From: Apostichopus japonicus
Taxonomy: Eukaryota; Echinodermata; Holothuroidea; Aspidochirotida; Stichopodidae
Direction of reading: 5' to 3'
DNA length: 64,000 nucleotides
Assembly: GCF_037975245.1 (NCBI RefSeq)
Contig: NC_092561.1
Span: 6,828,501-6,892,500, forward strand
Shown: piece after piece, positions 22,137-37,100 of the stretch
How positions within the stretch are numbered: the stretch's first letter is position 1
How the letters are laid out: each line of letters opens with the position of its first letter
The notes under the pieces: model-generated
Databases searched by the model: none
What the model was told of the DNA's origin: nothing
Seen by the model: only the letters and a program-made list of their open reading frames with translations
Made by a program: the position numbers and the translations under genes

Positions 22137-25100
22137 GTAACAAAAATATCGAAATAGATCTAAATTCCTTTCATGTTCTAACTCTTAAGTAAGTTTTTGA
22201 ATTAGCAAAATAGTATGGTCATAAAGTAAAGTTGGCGGCTAGCTTTTCATCACATGGATTTAAAAAACGTGTTACTGCAGTGTTAGGCCTAGCCTACAGC
22301 AATGAAGACCTAGCCTAGTATTGTTTTAATGGATTTTAAAGCAATATATATTTCAAATTGATGGCAGCTTCTTGTTGCTTGTGAACGTTCTTCTCCGCCC
22401 ACCAGTACTGGAACTAGGGTAAAACTGACTGTAAAAATGTAACCTTGTTTTGCTTTGAGCCGATATTAATAGGCATCTGACTTAAATTAGTTAATAAATT
22501 GTGTGATATGATGATCAGCAAATGTCATGTCATTTCTTAATGCAGAACATTGCATCACAGCATTGTTTGTTTTCCTTCTTACTTCTTAGTGTATAAATAT
22601 TTGTTGTAAATTGAGGGTATTAACCATAGGCATACGAAACAGGTCATTAAGTTATTTTGTTGTTTTGATTTGAAGCTTTGAAAATAAATTGGGTTTTAAT
22701 GATTTAATTAACCACAGTTCCTACTATATGTATTCATCAAAAATTGCCAAAAGTACTTTCCTGTTTTGCCCTTGAATAAATGAATCCTGAACCATCTACA
22801 GTAAGTCATTGCGGGCGCTCTTTTTGGTGAGATTTTAGAAAACAAGGGATAATGTGTCAAATTGAGGGTGTTTTTTGAAATTTGAGCATGAATGGCCATT
22901 ATTTTAACTTTTAGCATATTTGGGAGCAAGTTGTGGGCCAAGTTACTGATCATGTGTGACTCAGAACTTCTTTTAGCAATCAAGTGTTTCATACTTATCA
23001 ATTGGCAAATTTGAAGTGGAGACTGTTTTTCACATGTAGATTTTTATGAAAAATAGAAAACATAATAGTTCTGTTCTGGCCCCCTTGGAATTTGGTTTGT
23101 AAGTTGGCACCATTCCTTCATTGCACAACTCCCAAGTGTGCCCATTAGTTTATACTTACTGTACATATCCTCACCATTACCAATTATCCCCTTCACTTTG
23201 ATTAAAGGTCTGCTGTTTAGACCCCAACTATAGCAAACTGTCTTGGAAAAGTTTCTTCAGATTACAGAACCGACCTGCCTTGGTCGTAAAATGACCTGTT
23301 TTTACCAATTAGTCTGCAACGCCTGCCACAGATTCTTTCTTGTATGAGGGTCTCTGTGTGAACGCTGTATGATTAACTACTCTGTAGACATGAACATATT
23401 TCCACACAGTGTTTACACAAAGAGCCAAATGTTGTTAAGAAGCTATGCAGGCCAATTGTAGAACATGAGGTCGATTTACGACCGTGGCAGGTCGATTACG
23501 TAAGATTCACAAAACTTCTAGCTATAGCCGTGCTATAATTGGAGCCAATAAAGCAGATCTTGAAGCTGGAAACATTGTAAGGTACACTACAGACAAAACA
23601 ATCAACTTCACCGCCATGAAGTAAACAAGCACAGTTTGATCTGACTAGTTTTTATCTGATGTTCGAGCAGATGGACAAATTTAGTCAGCATTAGTGGCTT
23701 AACAAATCACCTATTGAAGAACTAAAGTTGTTTTTCAAATGGACTATCTTGAGATTAAGCATTGGAGTTTTTAAACGAAATCACTTGCAAATGGATACCC
23801 TAATTGTATTTATAAAACTGTAACTAAGTTTTCACATGTTTGTAAAAAGGAACAAGTGAGGGATGGAGTGTGACAGAGGGAAGGAGGGAGGAGGGGAGGA
23901 GGGGAGGAGGATTACTAGGGTAGGGGATTGATTACCAGAGCTGCAACATACTTGGATCATGTACAAACAATGTTTTCATTAAAAGTTTGGGTCATCCCTG
24001 AATACAGTATGTGTTAATTATTACTATATAATACAGTACAGATTTAGCTCAAACAATGGCCTTTTGGGGTGTGAATCATCTTCAAAGTGGCATCATCCTG
24101 TTTGGTCTCTTCCTCTTCCTCCCTTTACCCCCATTACATGATTACCCCCATGGTCCCCTCCTTCTTAAATGGACCTTTGATGTGCTTAGATAATGTTGTT
24201 TATAATAGAGCTCATATACACTGCAGACCTGGCAGAGAATTCAGTGTTTAAGTCATTGTTTAGAAAGAGTTACAGTACGCTATAATTATCTGTCCAGAGA
24301 TAATAAACTTGGATGTAAATAGTAAACACTGGATCTGGTGTTTGTGGGCAATTAGATAGACAGTAACTCTCTGGTATATATACACTGGTAAATTTAATCT
24401 GTCCTGATATCACCAAAAGCAGAGAAAAACAAGCTTAGTTGATTCTTTGGGGACATGATAAATATTTGCAATGCAAATGTGATAAATATTGTGTAAATTT
24501 CCTATATTTAAGTTACAGACATTGGTTCAAACTGCTCGTGGTTCCATTCATACATTTTATCAGTGATACCAGTTAGAACTTATAGTAGGACATGGCCTAG
24601 GCGTAGATATGAGCCTTTTAACCACATGATAGACCTAGAGTACATTAAGTTCTGCTGTATATACTGTAGGCAGGATAGGCCTATAGTAGCTTCCGAAAGT
24701 TTTCAATCACAACTCACAATGCAGACGTACTGCAAAGTTAATTTTGTTTGTCATAATGACTGCTTTCTTGTTATCTGAGGTAATTCAATCTGAATGTACT
24801 TTTCAGTAGGGTATGCACTATGCAGTAACTTTGAACCACTTTGTAACCTTGTCCAAGCCACAATTAATATTTGACATTTAATTGGATTGGTTATCCTCAA
24901 TATCAATATACTGTGCAGTGTTGTAATAAAACCGTTCAATCACAGTATAAAAATAAAATCTTGTGACAATTAAAGCCATTGAAGAGTCGCCCCAAACCGC
25001 GTGCCGTGTGCTCTGAAAAAGTTAACTTTTTGTTGCTTGCAAGTGAAGTTTTCTGCTTGTCGCTACAAAATGCAGACAGTAATGAAACATGATACCTTGT

Positions 25101-28100
25101 TATCTTTAGCTGGACCTGAGATGTCCATCGCTTTATCGTTTGTACACTGTGCTGTGGGTATTGACCCCAGCTGTATGTTCTGACTGTACACTACTGTCTA
25201 TTTACCGACGGTAGCTAGCTGTCTGCGTAATTTCTGGGATCGATGGTGGTGTTTAACACTTCTGTTACACCTCATTGGAAACTAGGTCAGATTACCGGCA
25301 GTAGACGTTTTTTTTGCGCGAGTCTTCACACCCTTTAAAGCAAATTGAATGTTTGATTTTTGTCATTAGCAAGCTTTCCAAGTGTTTGCCAGGTACTTAT
25401 AGCATCAAGGCAATCACATTGAAATTTTAGCATGTGAACATGTGGACTATAGAGCTACTATTATTGTACTGCTAATGTAGGTGAGGTTTGGATTTGAACT
25501 TTGAATAATTATATTAACCAAGCTATATATGTATGTACATTTAATATTCACATATTTCATTGGAAATATCCCTCAATGTAAACAAAAAGAGATGTACATA
25601 TACTGTAGGGTAGATGCCATGACAGTGGTTCGAGAGCTATTTCCAACAGTTTCTGAGACTTAATTAATTTATACAAATTTAGTCCACTATGTTAAAACTT
25701 TGTCAACTGACAAATTCTATTCACTGTTTGAATTTTTTATTGGCCAATATTTGAAGTGTTTGCCAAGGCTATCACATTCAAGTTTACAAGCAAGATTTTT
25801 GTCAAACAGAAGAAATGTCAGAATCACGTTTTCCTCGCTAGCGTTCAGTTCAGAAAATTGACAGAAATAGAGATATTTATACTCTGATTTATGAAGCAGA
25901 CAATACATGCCATCGCAACAACACGACACTCAATGTATCAATCGCTCTTCGAAAATAATATTTCGCCCGGAAGTGAAAATGATGGGAGTGGATTTTCGAC
26001 CCTTGGGCTGTTAGGAAGTGAGGAGGAAGGACTAGTTACCCCCCTTCCCTCCTCCTCCTCCTTCCCTCCTCCTCTCCCTCCATCTATATTTGCGGAGTGG
26101 TCTGCCTGATCAAGTGACAAATTTGATGAGAGCGTTTATACAGTACATGGTAGGGTAAACACTAGCAAAATAATGAGAAAGTGTCATGCCCTCCGTGGTT
26201 TTTCTGCCTTCTTCTTTTTTTTTCTGATCTGGGTAAACATCCCCTTCAGCAGCAATCAACATACCAACTGGACTGGAAGGTGTATTGGTATCTCAGGTTC
26301 AGATTTCAAGTTTTATTCTGATATTTAGTGACTGAAATACTGTATGGTGAATGCTGGAGGGGGCTTTATTGTAATCTATAGAAAATCAAAATAGATCAGG
26401 CCGGCTTAGCAGTGCAGTAGCCGAGCAAGGGTTTATATTGGAGACTCAGTGTTGATGTCATTCAGTCATAATGTTGTTATTAAATTTGTAGACCTGTAAA
26501 TGCTTGACAGAAAAGGATCTAGCTTTCAGTCTTGATATTCATTAAATGTCAGAGAATTTTATTGATTCAGAGAATTTAAGGGGGGGGGGGGGAAGACTCG
26601 CGCAAAAAGAAATGTCTGATGCCGGTAAATCTGACCTGGTTTCCAATCAGGTGTAACGGAAGTGTAAGACACCACCATCGATCCCAGAAAATACACACAG
26701 TTTGCTACCGTCTGTAATTAGACACTAGTGTACAGTCAATACACGCAGCTACGGTCAATACCCACAACACAGTGTACATAGCAGCGATGGACAATCTCAG
26801 GTCCAGATAAAAAGATAACAAGGTATCACGTTTTATTACTGTCTGCATTTTGTAGTGACAAGAAAAAAACTTCACTTGCAAGCAATGGAAAGTTAACTTT
26901 TTTCAGAGGGTGGAGTGCGGTTTGGGGGGAGCCTTCAATGCCTTTAATACTCTATTGTTGAACTGTATGTATAATACATGTAGCCGACTATTTTTGTGTG
27001 TGTTTCTAGTGACTCATATTTGCTGATAAAGCAGCTAAGTGTACTATAAAAGTCTGTTTATTACATTGTATTTTAAGTCAGGCGTCTGATGTAAATTGAT
27101 TTATCAAAGTCTGCAGTTTTATCGGTGACAATCTCTCCTAGCTGCTCTTGCAGTTGTATAAAAGGCAACTGCAAACATGAAGAAATCAGGTTTTCATTCT
27201 TTTTGCCGAAGGCAAAAGGAATCCGTTTGATGATGTCGGTGTGTTCTGTTTATGTGTGTTTACAGTACGTGACACATCACTGGAAAAGTGCCTGATGGAT
27301 GGACTTTGCACTTGGTATATGGATCCACCTCATTCAGTATGTAGGAGCCCTGTTGTTTTTCTGTAGAGATCAAAGGTCATGTGAGGTCAACAGGTCAAAA
27401 ATGTCTGAAACTTTGTAGACATAACTTTAAAAGCAAAGCTTCGATGGACTTTATAGACTTGTAATGTGGATCCAACTTAGTACATGAACTCTAAGTGGTT
27501 TCTAAGGAGGTCAGAGGTCATTTAAGATCAACAGAGCTCTTAAAGTCTGCAAACTCTGTAAACAGCATAATTCCAAAAGTAAAACTTGTATGAACAAAAT
27601 TAGATCCACCTCACTTTAAAGCACTAGAAAATTAAAGGGATTTTTCAGTGGTAGACAGTGTGAGACAGTTTATAGTACAGTGTTTGGAAAAGAAAAATAT
27701 TCCACATAATAATAATAATAGTAATAAAACTATGTTTATAAAGCGCAGCAATATCCATCATTACAATGTTCACAGCCACTATTACAAAAATTTCAAACCA
27801 TTTAAAGTTTTTACTTTTGAAATTTGAAACCTTTCAAAGTGACAAAACTTACCAAAAATAAGAGATTACAAGCAGTTTTGAAGAAATGTGTTTTGAGGTG
27901 ACTTTTAAAAACATGAAGTGATTGATTAGAATGACCATGTGGAGGGAGAGCTTTGAAACGTCTTGGACTTACTTTTTTGGTTGACTAAACAGTTCAATTC
28001 TTTCTTGGAGTCTATCACAGTAGGTGTTCTGTGATGTGAACTTCCTATACAAACATGAAAATATTATGCAACTGGATTTCAGTTTACAACTCGGATGAAT

Positions 28101-31100
28101 CGATCCTTTTACTTGTTGTACCTCAAAGTAATTTGCCACCGAGGTAAATTTAGTACCAGTAACTTGTGACAGTATTGGGTCATGATTTGGGCTGTACTGT
28201 AAATACATCTCATCTAGACCAGGATGAAACTGATACTAATAACTCTGCCCTAATAACTCATGACGTCCTGATTAACGAAACAGCCGGAACGATTTGGAGG
28301 GGGGGGGGGGGAGGGTAGCAGTATAGGATTGTAACTACAGTAATGTACAGTTACCCTTTAAGTAGGCTAACTGTTCCTTCGTGCTTAACTTTAAAATGCC
28401 ATACTGTACTGTAGTGTTTATTTGAGGTGTAGATTTTCTTAAGGTATTTTGGGGAAGTTTTTCATAACCAAACTCATTTATCATACTTATTTCAAAGCTA
28501 AAGACATCTGGTGGTTGAGTATACTCCTGTTTATAAAGTTAACATTTGTTGATAAAAGTTTATTTTGTGCTGAGACCTTGAAAGACCAACACCTATATAT
28601 ACATTGCAAGACATACTTGAGCTCTGGTGATTAGATTCTGAGACATCCAGTTTTCAATTCAATCCAACTTTGTTCAAATGATTTACGGTGATGTGTTCAT
28701 ACAATACACTCAAATATGCTTATATGACAAAGAAATTTAATTGCAAAGTAGGATTATATAAATATGACTTTCCTCTTAAAGTTAATTTCTTTCATCGGAT
28801 ATATATCTGCTTGGATATATAATCCTGTACGGACATCAACCAGTCTATATATGCTTTACAGAATACGTCCTCCGGAATTCATTCCAGGCGTATTCAATCA
28901 AATTTTCTCTGTGGATTTAATTTAAATGCATGACTATGAAACGTAGCAGCGTGTCATGTATTCGAGCAATTAAGTGGACAAATATTATCCGAATAATCGT
29001 CCGTCGAAGTGAACTTGAAAGGGTAATCAGATCCCCGACAGATCGTTACCATGGCAAACCCGTGTCCCAGATGTATTTCGAAATTGGACGAAGCAGATCC
29101 ATTAACTGCAAGAAACAAATTCCTCCGAGAATTCCACTCAAATAATCAAGTTTCGGGGATATAGTGCACAGGGGTTCACTTGAAGGGAAGGAAAAAAAAA
29201 AACACATCCACCTTGGAGACAGCTGGTTTTATTGGAGAGGATTGAATTCAAAAGCTCCTAATTAAGTTACAAATATTGATTTATCGCCCAACATTGGATC
29301 GGTTTGAGTTTCGAGGAATAGGCTAAACTGCTGATAGCCTACAGTATAACCACGATGAATTAAATCGGTGTAGGTTTCATTGTGAGGGGTTGTGTTCGGT
29401 AAAGCATTAAAACTGATGTAAGGAAGGGATAAGGGCTGTGATAGTTGTTGTGTTTTTGCCGCTCTTTTCGTAATAAAATTTAACGACCTGCTGTTTCATA
29501 TATTCTAACACATTTTCGTTTTGTATAATTCGTCCTTTCTGTTGACAAGTGCAGTACAGTTAATTAGCTTCTACTGTACATCATATTGATATTTATGAAC
29601 ATGTGACGATGACCGGCTGAAATCTGGCGTGTAAATAAGCCGATTCTTTAAAAATAAAAATAGTCCATGAAATTACAGCACAGGTTTGTCTCTTGTCTTT
29701 AAAACCAATCAAAAGAACTGAAAGCGAATCCCAATTACATTTTTGCTAGTTCACAAGCCAGTGCTGAGTCGTGTAAGTTAGGAGGGCTTATTTAGAATTA
29801 TTCGTAGGCTAAAGGCATGCCAAATTTTTAGCAGACAATTCCTTGTGTTATTAGAACTTTGTGACAAATCAGGAATACTATCAAAAGAAGAAAGGACAGA
29901 GTTGAAATAAAAACATGGATGCCTTTTCCTCAAAAAGTTTTGTTTCTTACACAGTCTGATCATTCACCCCCCCCTCCACCCCACCATGCAGTTTCTCATA
30001 AATGTTGAATGTCTTCTGAAAATTCTGTAGCATGGAGATTAAATGAGAAAACCATTAGTCAAGTGAAGATAGCATCCTGTAATAAGTCTACCTGCGTGTA
30101 TAATTGACGCAGTTTTACTGTACCGTACAATGATTTTCACCGTTGAAATGTGTAGTTTTAAATAGGGAATTTTTTTTTTATATATTTCATGTAATCACCA
30201 GCTGTGCCATCTGCTAAGATATTTTCAATAGAAGTATTTCAGGAATTTACAATGTGTGTGGTTTATTACATGGGAATTCATATGGTTGAGAGTTTATACC
30301 ATTATTTATAAATCAAAAATCAAATTCTATGTAATTTATGGTTTTTTCTGTTCCTTTGACTGGGAATTGAAGTTTGTTGGAAAAAATAGATCAAGTGAGA
30401 CACTGGGGGGGGGGGGGGAATTCTGAGATTCAAGAAGGAGAGAGGAGGGAGGAGAGAGAAGAAGGGACAAGAGGAGAGAGAAGAAAGGGACAAGAGGAGG
30501 AAAGGAGAGGGTAGGAAGGGGGAGGAAGGAGGATACATGTCCCACAGTTAATAATTTAGTGTCCTCTTGAGATCTGATGTTATTAATTTACAGGGGAAAA
30601 AATGGAATTGACCAGCAGTTGTTCCCTTGAAAGAGTACAGTATGTATAATCAAGCAAAATTTTACATTGTAGTTTAAAAGATTTTTTCTTGAAGCCTGGA
30701 GGTAGGGTAATACTTCCATACTAAAGAGTGTGGAACACTTCAACTAAGTACTGTATGTATGCTCAGTTTTCTCTGTGTCACCTTACTACAAATTATGAGG
30801 TTGTATTTGCATTGCTTCAGATATGAACAAACATATGCAGTGATTAGTATATATACATACACTATTATGTAAAGAATACAGTTACTTTGTCTTGATGCCA
30901 TAGTTTGATATATATAAGGTTTGGTCTTTCAAATCATGTGAATTTAAAAATAATTTCACTGCCTTACTTTTATTTTTTTTTATTTTTCTTTAGGGGGAGG
31001 GGGCTTTTGTTCTTGACCATTACTGTTATTGTAGGTGATATTATCAAACATAACAGTCTGCTCAACTATTGGATTTAATGCTAATATACTTGAATGGTAT

Positions 31101-34100
31101 TATGTATGTATGTACTACACTGAGCAAGTATTGATAATACAGTAGTTATGTTTACAGCTGTTCAGGGATTCAGGAAAAGAGATCAGGTGAAGCATATCCT
31201 GTAATAGAATCTAAAACAATTGCCTAGAAAGATCTAGGTAAACCACCAAAGCCACATCAAAGGGTCATACAGTTCTAGACACCTGAAGATCATCTGTATT
31301 GCTTCAACATACATCGTGCTGTGAATAATATTGTATTAAAACAAGCAGTTTCGAAGGTTCTGAACTTTTGTCTCGTTATCAATTACTATGGTTCCTGTTT
31401 ACAGAATGTGCTATGCATCCTTGTACTGGTATCCGCAATTTGTGCATTTTGCAAAGTATTTTGCATAGCAGTTTGCATAGCATTTTGCAGTGTGATACGG
31501 AATAAAACTATTCCCTGAAATATATGCTACTGAAGACTTGTTTAAATCCATTATCATAGCAGACCACACTATAGTGTAAGAAAATAATAATAAAATATTA
31601 TACTATGTTTCCTGTGTACAGAATGTGCTATGCATCCTTGTATCTGCAATTTGTGCATTTTACATAGCATTTTATATAGCATTTTGCAATGTGGTACCGA
31701 ATAAAATTATTCCCTGAAATATATGCTAAGTACTGTAGACTTGTTTAATCCATTATCATACTGGTCAGACCAGAAAATAGTATAAGAAAATAATAAATAA
31801 TCATAATTAAATAACATTCTATGGTTCCTGTGTACAGAATGTGCTATGCATCCTTGCACTTGTATCTGCAATTTTGCATTTTACATAGCATTTTATATAG
31901 CATTTTGCAATGTGATACCGGATAAAAACATTCCCTGAAATATATGCTACTGTAGACTTGTTTAATCCATTATCATAGCAGACCACACTATAGTTTAAAG
32001 AAAATGAATTACACAAATTGATTTTTGATATCTGGACAAGTTTCTGGCTGAATAATGTTTAATTTCTCAAGGCATATTGGTGATAAATACCAGTATTTAC
32101 CCTGGAAAGTTAAGTGTAATAATGAGAAGATTACTGTTCCTCTTTTCTTCCACAGTTCTGGTACAGAGCACGCCACCTTTGTCCTTCAAACAGTTTGTCC
32201 TTGTAGCCGAGAATGACGCTGGTGAGCCATTCGGAGAACTGTCGGTAAGATTCTGATTTATATGATGGCGGAAAACAGTAAGGGGAAGGGGAGCGGGATG
32301 GGGGGGTTTCCCAGACATTTCTGTTAAGGAGCAGAATTCTACATACTGAAGTCTAGAGCTTTTCACAAGTAACAACCTTAAAATCTTAAATTTGAGTAAA
32401 CAGACCTGAAGAATAATCTCTAAAGAATTGTTAAATGAATGACATACTTGTATCCAAATGTGACTGAAAGTTCACACCTCTGTGCAAATTAGTTTTTACA
32501 CCGTTTGAAGTTTCATTCTTAAACCTTTGAATAAAGAAACCTTTTGAAAAATGTATACTATGAGACAGAAGTGACTGATGACAAAACAAGTTCAATATTC
32601 TTAAATTGAACAGCTGCTAAAATGTGTCAGCAACGTAATAACGTACTGTAATAAACGTAATAATTTAATTAATTGCCATATTTTGGACATAATTTAAAAA
32701 TTTTCAAATTACTTTCAATTTGTGTTGCTGTGATTCTAATTCTATTTGTAATCACTGTGTGGTAAAAAAAAAGAAAAAGAAAAAGGGAAAGAAACGAGAA
32801 AAAATCACTCCAAGGGTTCGTTTGCTTAAATAATTGCAAACAAACAGATGAAAACTCTGTATAAAGCCACATTAAAGCTTTATGTAGTGTTACACGAGTT
32901 TCTCGCAGCTTGGCACGTTTGCAGAAGTGTTGACACTATTTTTTTATTTCTTTTTTCTGTTTGGTGAATCTAATGAAGTCAAGGCCTATCAACCGTGCGT
33001 ATTAGCGTGACTAATTTCGTGCCGAGGGAGGGTAGCCTTGCCAAGTGTGCGACCGTATGGTCTTGACATTAGCAATGGTAATATCTAAGCATGTTTATGG
33101 CTGCACCACGGTCTTGAGATTAGCAATGGTAATTCTAAGCATGTTTATGGCGGCATGCGACCAGGAGGAATATAAACACAGTTCTAAAGCAGCACACCTT
33201 TGCGGATTGTCGTATCGTCGCGGGACACGACATCCAAAAGGTGGCATTCAAAGATATGATGGAGTAAGCTCAGTTTTGAGAGTTTGTTAGATAAAATTAA
33301 TCATCATCGTTAGAGAGTCATAACTTTCAGACATCCATTTTCTGAAGTGACGTAGGAGGAAGGAGAAGTCATTTTGTTATGGGAACATGTAGAAATTTCT
33401 AATCATCACTAATTACATGAGCAACTAATTAAGAGATGGAACGCAGCAAGCTGCTTCGGTGAGCAACAACTGCTTGGATAAAAAATATCTAGCTCTTGAT
33501 TAACGGTCTGCCCCCCTGATTCTACTGTTCAGTAACTCAAAACCTTACCCCTTAACAACCTTGGCTTCTTAGTGGAGTGAGTGAGACCATTTAATTCCCT
33601 CCCAAGGTAACCAAGTCCTGGTAACCTCTGGTAACCATTATTTTTATTTTGTTATAACTGCTGTATTTACCCTGTATTACTTTACTTTATTGTGACTAAT
33701 ATCTAAGGAAAACCTTGTTGAGAATAATGGAGGTCAAAGGTCATTTGAGGTCAACAGTGGTTAAAAGCTTGAGAAACTTAAAACAAGATAATTCAAAGAG
33801 GTAAAAAGTAATAAGAATTTTATACCTAGTAGTGTATATGGATCCACCGTATTGATTATTAGAATTCTATTGAAATTGGTGGGTTCAAAGATCATTTGAC
33901 ATCAAACATACAGTATATGTCAAAGGCTGAAAATCTTGTCAGCATAACGCAAAATGTAAAGGCGAGGTGAGTATAAATTCTTATAATTTGCTTGGTTCCT
34001 CGCTTACCTGTCTCCCCACAACCTTAGCACCCTCATTCTACCATGCCTAGAATGTGCCGTGCCTAGAATATAACCTTGCCTAGAACATAACTCAAAATGT

Positions 34101-37100
34101 TACTTAGGCGAGGTGAGTATATATTCTTATATTCTCTTAATTGCTAACATTACTCATCATTTCTGGACGATTTCTAAATAGACTATGCAGAAGCTAATGC
34201 GGTTTCAGAATATCAGATGTCACATGTTTATGCGAACTGCGAGTTGGTCCTCTCTGTGGTAATTGTTGGCTTTTTCTGGTAATCACCATCGTCTGTAACT
34301 CCACTGAAAGATCCTCCTGGAAACGAGAGCTGGAAATGAATGTCATACCTCTGTTTTGCTAGCTGTAACAGAATCCAACTGAAAATACAGCTTTGAAATA
34401 AGTGCAAGTTTGCTATTACCTCCATGTTCAATGTTGCTTTGTAACATGTTATTAATTATGTTAATTATTAATCAAATACATATACTCTCTACCTGTTGGT
34501 TGTTCATGCGATGGAAAAGAAGTGGTGCACAATTCCTGAGATTATGGGTGAACTTTAAATTTTCCGGAATTACTTGTGAAAATTCAAACCAACTTTATCA
34601 TGTACAGTAGCTGTTTTACAGTCACTTGTGCAGCTGATGGGTTGAAGTATAATACTTATAGATATTTATACAAATGGAAATCTCCTTCTGTTCGCAGATA
34701 TTGGATACTCGTCAATCGCAGATGGCCGAAGACTGCCCTCACGGGGTAACGCATACCAGCCACATTGCATCAAAGACGTCGGTTACATTCCAGTGGCTGG
34801 CCCCGTCCGAAACCGGAGCAGGATGTGTTACCTTCAAGTGAGTTGATTCTTACAGAACAATGGTTTATAGACCTAATGGTCCAAATCGTCTCTCAAAATA
34901 TCCATAAGAAATGTTAAATTACATAACACGCACTTACTTCCCTCATATACATTAATATTCATTATCTTCTAATAGGGGTGGGCAACCTACGGCCTGCGGG
35001 CCACATGCTGCCGGCCAGTGATTTTTTTGCGACCCGTGAGATGTCTCACGAAAAAGAAAAAAATCAATCTATTTTACATCATTTTACAAAAAACGATCTA
35101 GCTGCTTAGAGTTTATCGGCACTAATGATGCTGTCAGGTAGGTCTATTATCACCATTAATTATCAACTGTAATGTATTGACATTATGTTTTTGTGAATAC
35201 AGATTAAGTACACACACCTATTGCTTGAAAGTCCTCGGAATCAAAGGTTTGAAATCAACAGCAGGTCGTTGGTTAGGTGCGGACCAGTCAATTTTTCACC
35301 CCTTATATCTGGCCCATTTATTCAAAAAGGTTGCCCACCCCTGCTCTACATGCACGGTACATGAATGCTTACCTGTGAACGTTGATTTCTTAGTCCCATG
35401 GCCCATTCATTCAAAAGGTTGCCCACCCCTGCTCTAATACTATAATGCTCAAATTGGTCAAGTCTTTAAACAGGGCGTATGGCTACCATCCATCCAGGCC
35501 CTGACTCCTTCCCAAAAATTGACCATTCGTATGGAAAGATCGCGCAAAATCAGTCCAATTTTGATCGTTAGTGTTAAATTTACTGCACTCCACCCTTACC
35601 TGTCCCAGTTCTACTATCGCACTTTCCCATCTACCTAACCCATTAACCATTGACCCTCTTCTGGGGTCAACGCCCATGAACACTTCCTTCCGTAATCTAT
35701 TCTGATATCAATTTGTGAAGAATAATATACAAATGGAGTGGATTGTGTTGTTGATGAAAATTTGCATAATTTGGCTTCACATAAACCCATAAATATATTC
35801 CCAACTGTGATTAGTAAGATAAGTTATACAGGGAAATAATAAAGTGTTTGTGTAGCAAGTTTGAAGGAAATCTGGAATTCATGTCATTATGTATATACAT
35901 GTGTATGTATATTAGATCCTCCTGCAAGCAGGAACTTGCGAAGAAGCCTCATTGGCTTATCAAAGCCGCAAGCTGACCGAAGTCAGTCTCTTAGATTCAT
36001 ATTTAATGTCCATACATATATAGAACTATTGTTCCTGTGAATTGCTATACAGTATGTACATGGTATACATTGTAAAGCAATCATGTCAGTTTGAATGCAA
36101 TTCCCTGTTATTTCATGAAAACATGAATGTTCAATCATGTGCAAATTCTATGAGTGGATGATCTCTGCAATCTGAGTTTGGTAGGAGAGGGGGAGAGGGT
36201 GCCGTTAGGAAATTGGAGATGGGTCTTTCAAAGCTCAGTGTGATAATTAAGATCTGTGGCAACTTAAAAGCATACATAAAAGTCAAACGATTAGATTTCA
36301 ATATTGTTTAATTTCAGGAGGGACAGGGGTACACGAGGGGGGAGAAATGTGCTTGGAGGGGGCAAGGAAAGAGGAGTAGGAACTATATGATACCAGAATG
36401 AACAAACTGTACCCATTTGTGCTTCCTTTGTTGGAAATTATAATCAGTTTAAATTCAAATGTTCAAAATGATGCAAGTCCGTTGCATATAACAAGGACAA
36501 CATCGATATTCTACTTGTTTTTTGGTTCCTTGCTTTAGCAAAAGGAACCTATGCAGTCAGGTTGGCGTGTGTGTGTATGTATGTATGTATGTATGTGTGT
36601 GTGTGTGTCTGTGACACTTGCTTGGGTACGCTCTATCTCAATAAGGGAATGTTGGATTGAGGCCAAACTTGGACTATAGATCCGCCATATGGAGAAGGTG
36701 TGCCCTATTGTTTTTGGTGCCCACAAAGGTCACCAAAGGTCAGTTATGGTCCAAAAACCGAAAATATTAGAACTACAATAACTCCCAGTGCCAATGTGCG
36801 ACAAGATTGATATTTTGGGACAAGTTGTGAACTGGTTAGGGGAGCATTTTCAAACTTAACGGTCATGTGATCCGAGGTCACCGAAGGTCAATTAATGATA
36901 AAAAACTAGTATTTTTGCAATAACTTGAGAACGAAATGTCTGTTAGGGTTGGGAGTTGCCTCAATGTAATCCAATTGTCGACCTGCATCTGGGTGACCCT
37001 TGACCTCAATTTGACCTCTTGTGACCTTTTCATGTTTTTGGGATTTTTACAGTTTCGATGCTATTTTCAGATGTCAAAGGTACCTTCTGATCATAAATGT

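Larger units (their letters stand above)
22137..32155 (+). other. Spondin intron 1 (10.0 kb)
   Basis: Apart from two family M copies, the AGGTCA repeat and the 217-bp array, I see G-rich tracts (28298, 30406), an AAT run (27706) and no exon. Open frames here are short and lack coding signal. Confidence 0.6.

Noticed and set aside
22137-22192. Spondin exon 1 extended to the GTAAGT after LNSFHVLTL
   Set aside because: The extension would join exon 2 in the wrong frame and meet a stop; the earlier GTAACA donor keeps the Reeler homology.
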